64,000 nt of DNA from Priestia aryabhattai (GTDB lineage Bacteria; Bacillota; Bacilli; Bacillales; Bacillaceae_H): contig NZ_JAMBOQ010000003.1 in NCBI RefSeq assembly GCF_023715685.1, forward strand, positions 248,001 to 312,000. Direction: 5' to 3'. Each line of letters begins with the position of its first letter. Within the stretch, counting starts at the first letter, position 1. The notes under the pieces were generated by a model, which was not told the DNA's origin, did no database searches, and saw nothing but the letters and a program-made list of their open reading frames with translations. Positions 60,412-64,000 of the stretch are shown here, piece after piece. The position numbers were made by a program, and so were the translations under genes.

Positions 60412-61122
60412 TTAATAAATCAGTTGAAAAATCAAATAAGCCACGTAGACGGCCTGTGCGAAAAATAAAAAACCCCAAAAGCGTGCTGAAAGATGGGTAA
60501 GCTGTTTTAAACTTGTAGCGTCACCTGCATCGTTTGGATATTTGATGCTTAATACAAAAATAATAAATGCAGAAAATAGAGATTCTACAAGTAACAGCGC
60601 ACCAACAAACATCATGCTGTACCGCGTAAGCTGTGGATCTTGTAAATAATAAATGCCTCCGAGGATCAGACCGATAGAAAAAAGCCACGCAATTCCGTAT
60701 CCGTTGCGTACCCAAAGCAGTAAATTAATAATAACAATACTCCCCAACCCGTAGAAAAGCCAGTCGTAGTGGTGGTGAACAAGTAAGTAGAAAAATAAAT
60801 AAGCTATTACTGAGCTGAACGGGTAGCCGGCTAAAGCAATAATGACGCGCGGCAGCCATCCACGGGATCCTGCGTAGGTAGCAGTCACGGCTACACCTTC
60901 ATTATTTGTATAAAGCTCAATGCGATTGACGCCTTTTCCGACAATAAGCCCCATTAATGCATGGCCATCTTCATGAAACATCGTATTTAAATTTGAAAAA
61001 TAGCGTCCAATATGCCGAAGCAGTTTATTAATGCTAGGAGCAAATGAACCTATAAATGGAATACCTCTTGTTAGCACAAAAGCTAATAAAATAAATAAGA
61101 AAAGTGTAGTAGATTGTTCCAT
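60412..61122 (-). CDS. M50B-like membrane metallopeptidase
   Basis: A 236-residue polytopic protein with HEDGHALMGLIVGKGVNRIEL near residue 50: an HExxH zinc motif in a membrane helix, as in the M50/site-2-protease-like families, plus LAGYPFSSVIAYLF further on (N/GxxPxx of these proteases). It may cleave membrane-spanning substrates. ATG 61122 follows AAAAGGA at 8 bp; a start six codons upstream overlaps that site. Confidence 0.75.
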   Translation of the reverse strand: MEQSTTLFLFILLAFVLTRGIPFIGSFAPSINKLLRHIGRYFSNLNTMFHEDGHALMGLIVGKGVNRIELYTNNEGVAVTATYAGSRGWLPRVIIALAGYPFSSVIAYLFFYLLVHHHYDWLFYGLGSIVIINLLLWVRNGYGIAWLFSIGLILGGIYYLQDPQLTRYSMMFVGALLLVESLFSAFIIFVLSIKYPNDAGDATSLKQLTHLSARFWGFLFFAQAVYVAYLIFQLIY

Positions 61123-61324
61123 CGCGATAGTCCTTTTCATAAAATGATATGTTTCTACTTTACTCGCAAACGTGCTAAAAGGGAAATAAAACGCTAGTTT
61201 CTCTATGGAAAGAGAAGCTGGGAGATTTACATAATATTAATGTTAACAGACCTGACGCATTCATTGACCAACTTATTCCAAATTTTATATTCTAAACAGA
61301 TATAAGAAATGAGGAGATGGTTGA

Positions 61325-62524
61325 ATGAAAGATACGTGGAACGCATTTATAGACAGTGATCTTTACGTACCTCCAACGGGAACGGGAATGTTAAATAACT
61401 TGAGTTTTGCGTTAAAAGACGTATTTGATGTACAAGGACATAGATCAAGTGCAGGAAATCCAGATTGGCTCGCCACGCATCAGCCTGCAGCTAAACATGC
61501 AGACGTAGTAGCTACTCTTTTAAAAGAAGGAGCTGCACTAAAGGGAGTTACACATACCGACGAGCTTATGTACGGACTAAATGGAGAAAATGCGCATTAC
61601 GGAACACCGATAAATCCAAAAAGCGCAGATAGAATTCCTGGGGGTTCTTCGAGCGGATCAGCGGTTGCTGTGGCAGCGGGAATGGCTGATTTTGCGATTG
61701 GAACTGATACGGGAGGATCGGTTCGAATTCCGTCAAGCTACTGCGGCATTTTTGGGTATCGTCCCTCTCATGGACGCATTTCTACAAACGGTCTCATTCC
61801 ACTTGCTCCAAGCTTTGATACAGTCGGTGTAATGGCTAGAGACGGCCACACTCTGCAAAAAGTTGGATCGATTTTATTAAATTCAACGTCGCATGCTAGT
61901 GGATTTACACGATTACATGTACCAACCGACGTGATGGAACTTGTGGATGAACAAAGCATGCGAGCTCTTACACCATCTATTAAGCACGTAATGAAGCTTT
62001 TCTCTACTACAGAAGAGATAGCGATTGCCCCTCAGGGTTTTTCTACACATATGGAAACCTTCCGTTTGCTGCAAGGAAAAGAAATTTGGCAAACGCACGG
62101 AGAATGGATTCAAAAAGAAAATCCAACGTTTGGAGAAGACATTGGAAGCCGCTTTCAATGGGCTAGCACTCTTACATTATTAAATATGAATTATATAGAA
62201 GAAAAGCGTCGTGAACTTCGCTATTTTATGTACTCACAGCTTGGAGAAGAAGGAATATTAGTTCTCCCTACTGCTCCAGGGCCCGCGCCTGTAAAAGATG
62301 CAAAAGGTCCGGAATTAGAAAACAGAAGATTGCGAACACTTCAAATGACGTGTATTGCCGGACTAAGCGGTCTTCCGCAAGTTACGATACCTGCAGGAGA
62401 ACTAGACGGCTTGCCACTCGGCTTATCTTTTATTGCAGGACACAACCAAGATGAAAAATTATTAAATTGGGTAAAAGAAAACAGCGATCGCATCATTCAA
62501 GCATCGGTAAGGAGCGTATCATGA
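61325..62524 (+). CDS. Amidase of the amidase-signature family
   Basis: A 399-residue hydrolase with the triad K31 (FALKDVFDV), S108 (GGSSSGS) and S132 (GTDTGGSVRIPSSYCG). It is short for the family and lacks an added C-terminal domain. It hydrolyses an amide; the substrate may be linked to the FAH-family partner encoded next, with an ATGA overlap. GAGGAGATGG before ATG. Confidence 0.88.
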   Translation: MKDTWNAFIDSDLYVPPTGTGMLNNLSFALKDVFDVQGHRSSAGNPDWLATHQPAAKHADVVATLLKEGAALKGVTHTDELMYGLNGENAHYGTPINPKSADRIPGGSSSGSAVAVAAGMADFAIGTDTGGSVRIPSSYCGIFGYRPSHGRISTNGLIPLAPSFDTVGVMARDGHTLQKVGSILLNSTSHASGFTRLHVPTDVMELVDEQSMRALTPSIKHVMKLFSTTEEIAIAPQGFSTHMETFRLLQGKEIWQTHGEWIQKENPTFGEDIGSRFQWASTLTLLNMNYIEEKRRELRYFMYSQLGEEGILVLPTAPGPAPVKDAKGPELENRRLRTLQMTCIAGLSGLPQVTIPAGELDGLPLGLSFIAGHNQDEKLLNWVKENSDRIIQASVRSVS

Positions 62525-63405
62525 AGTTAGTAAATATAATAGAGCAAGGGAAAGAACAAGCAGCTATTTTAGACAATGACAGCATTATGCTTATAGAAGA
62601 TATTAATACTAAATACTTAACAAACTGGTCTACAACAATTTGGGATCTTATTCAATATAAAGAACTGCGCCACCTTGAAACATGGTATGCTCATAATAAA
62701 TTTAGTATGAACAGCTCTCTTCCCGTAATGCACTTGCAAGACAGAAAACAAGCTCCTATCATTAGTAATCCGTCCAAATTATTAGGCATTGGATTTAATT
62801 ATGCAGCTTCTGAAGAAAAAGTAAAGGACTACGATCGTGCGATTGATCCGGTGAGTTTTTTAAAGCCCGCAACCGCTATTATTGGACCGGGTGAAAGCAT
62901 TCGTATTCCAAAGCAATCTTATAAAACAACAGCCGAAGCGGAACTGGCGGTGATCATCGGCGAAACATGTAAGGATATAGAGCCAGATGAAGCAATGAAC
63001 GTAATTGCTGGCTATACGTCAGCAATTGACGTAACCGCAGCCGATATTCATGCGGCGAATCATCGCTACTTAATGCGAGCAAAAAGTTTTGATACATTTT
63101 GCAGTATAGGCTCAGAATTTATCACAAAAGAAAGTATATCAAATGTGAAAGCACTTCAAGTGCGCACATTGCTAAATGGAAACGTGCAGCATGAAAATAT
63201 AGTGTCTAATATGATTTACGACATTGCGTACTGTATTTCATTTTTCTCAAAAGTCATGACGCTGCATCCGGGCGATATAATCTTAACAGGAACGCCGGGC
63301 CGGGCTGTTATTGAAGACGGCGACTGTATTGAATGCCATATTGAAGGGATGCTTCCATTAAAAAATAAAGTGAAAGATATGAAAAAAGTGCCTCAGCAAA
63401 TATAA
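62521..63405 (+). CDS. Fumarylacetoacetate hydrolase family protein
   Basis: A 294-residue FAH-family enzyme: KLLGIGFNYAASEEKV, PVSFLKPATAIIGPGESIRIP, EAELAVIIGETCKDI (Mg2+-binding Glu residues) and ILTGTPGRAVIEDGD. It cleaves C-C bonds in, or hydrates/decarboxylates, keto acids. ATG 62521 overlaps the amidase stop; GTAAGGAG lies at optimal distance. An amidase and FAH enzyme in a pair suggest stepwise breakdown of an amide-containing acid. Confidence 0.87.
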   Translation: MKLVNIIEQGKEQAAILDNDSIMLIEDINTKYLTNWSTTIWDLIQYKELRHLETWYAHNKFSMNSSLPVMHLQDRKQAPIISNPSKLLGIGFNYAASEEKVKDYDRAIDPVSFLKPATAIIGPGESIRIPKQSYKTTAEAELAVIIGETCKDIEPDEAMNVIAGYTSAIDVTAADIHAANHRYLMRAKSFDTFCSIGSEFITKESISNVKALQVRTLLNGNVQHENIVSNMIYDIAYCISFFSKVMTLHPGDIILTGTPGRAVIEDGDCIECHIEGMLPLKNKVKDMKKVPQQI

Positions 63406-63409
63406 AAAG

Positions 63410-63439
63410 AAAACCCGTTGCTCACAAGCACGGGTTTTT
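63410..63439 (+). terminator. Terminator of the amidase-FAH operon
   Basis: AAAACCCGT pairs with ACGGGTTTTT around a partly paired TGCTCACAAGC loop. Confidence 0.85.
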
Positions 63440-63546
63440 AAATAGAAATAAACATCTTCACACTCAGTTCATAATTGTTAGATATACTAATTAAAAGATA
63501 GCAGTTGCACTACCGCATACTGAAAAATGAAATATTTACAAATTGA

Positions 63547-64000
<454 letters not shown>

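Overview
The window reads as chromosomal DNA of a low-GC Gram-positive spore-former, most likely Priestia (Bacillus) megaterium or a close relative. The reasons are AT-rich intergenic DNA, strong GGAGG ribosome sites, many intrinsic terminators, Bacillus-type regulators and the gene sets themselves: a pgs/cap poly-gamma-glutamate operon, a ykuUV-type redox pair, a SigO/RsoA two-part sigma factor, and a guanine plus PRPP-type tandem leader in front of a cytosine deaminase. There are no rRNA or tRNA genes, no CRISPR array and no intact insertion sequence. Identification is from recognition of sequence only; no searches were run.

Region 1 (0.2-5.9 kb) is a small catabolic cluster: an MFS anion symporter, a family III CoA-transferase, an HMG-CoA-lyase-like enzyme, a wrecked aldehyde dehydrogenase and a TIM-barrel isomerase. 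Four copies of one GATC-centred palindrome tie it together, and a cre site points to CcpA control. Region 2 (6-14.7 kb, minus strand) is a guanidine-degradation locus: two DUF1989 proteins, a biotin-dependent carboxylase and allophanate hydrolase behind one guanidine-I riboswitch, and an APC permease behind a second. Region 3 (14.8-16.8 kb) carries a complex plus-strand leader (guanine aptamer, PRPP-like ykkC-family aptamer, terminator, then another structured element and terminator) ahead of a cytosine-deaminase-like gene.

Region 4 (16.8-24.6 kb) holds stress and housekeeping genes: cold-shock protein, NmrA-like reductase with twin operators, Gfo/Idh/MocA oxidoreductase, ykuU-ykuV, sigO-yvrJ-rsoA, tatA, a TetR plus paired SMR exporter operon and an unknown membrane protein. 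Region 5 (25.4-31.8 kb) is the poly-gamma-glutamate operon pgsB-pgsC-pgsA-capD-pgsE, with a 28-codon leader ORF before pgsB and a second capD paralogue after the terminator. Region 6 (31.9-35 kb) has small genes including a Staygreen (Mg-dechelatase family) homologue.

Region 7 (35-45.4 kb) appears to be a peptidoglycan-sugar recycling unit: a secreted GHL10 glycoside hydrolase faces an operon of murR-type regulator, lactose/cellobiose-family PTS IIB, IIC and IIA, a GH4 glycosidase, anmK, mupG, a BadF-type kinase and murQ. Region 8 (45.5-50 kb) is a PRD regulator with its own EIIA domain, an ascorbate-type PTS IIB and IIC without a separate IIA, and a carbon-nitrogen hydrolase. Region 9 (50-64 kb) is mixed: rpiA, an orphan P-loop protein, an L,D-transpeptidase, a methyltransferase, a LysR pseudogene, an aldo-keto reductase, a membrane M50-like protease, an amidase/FAH pair and the start of galE.
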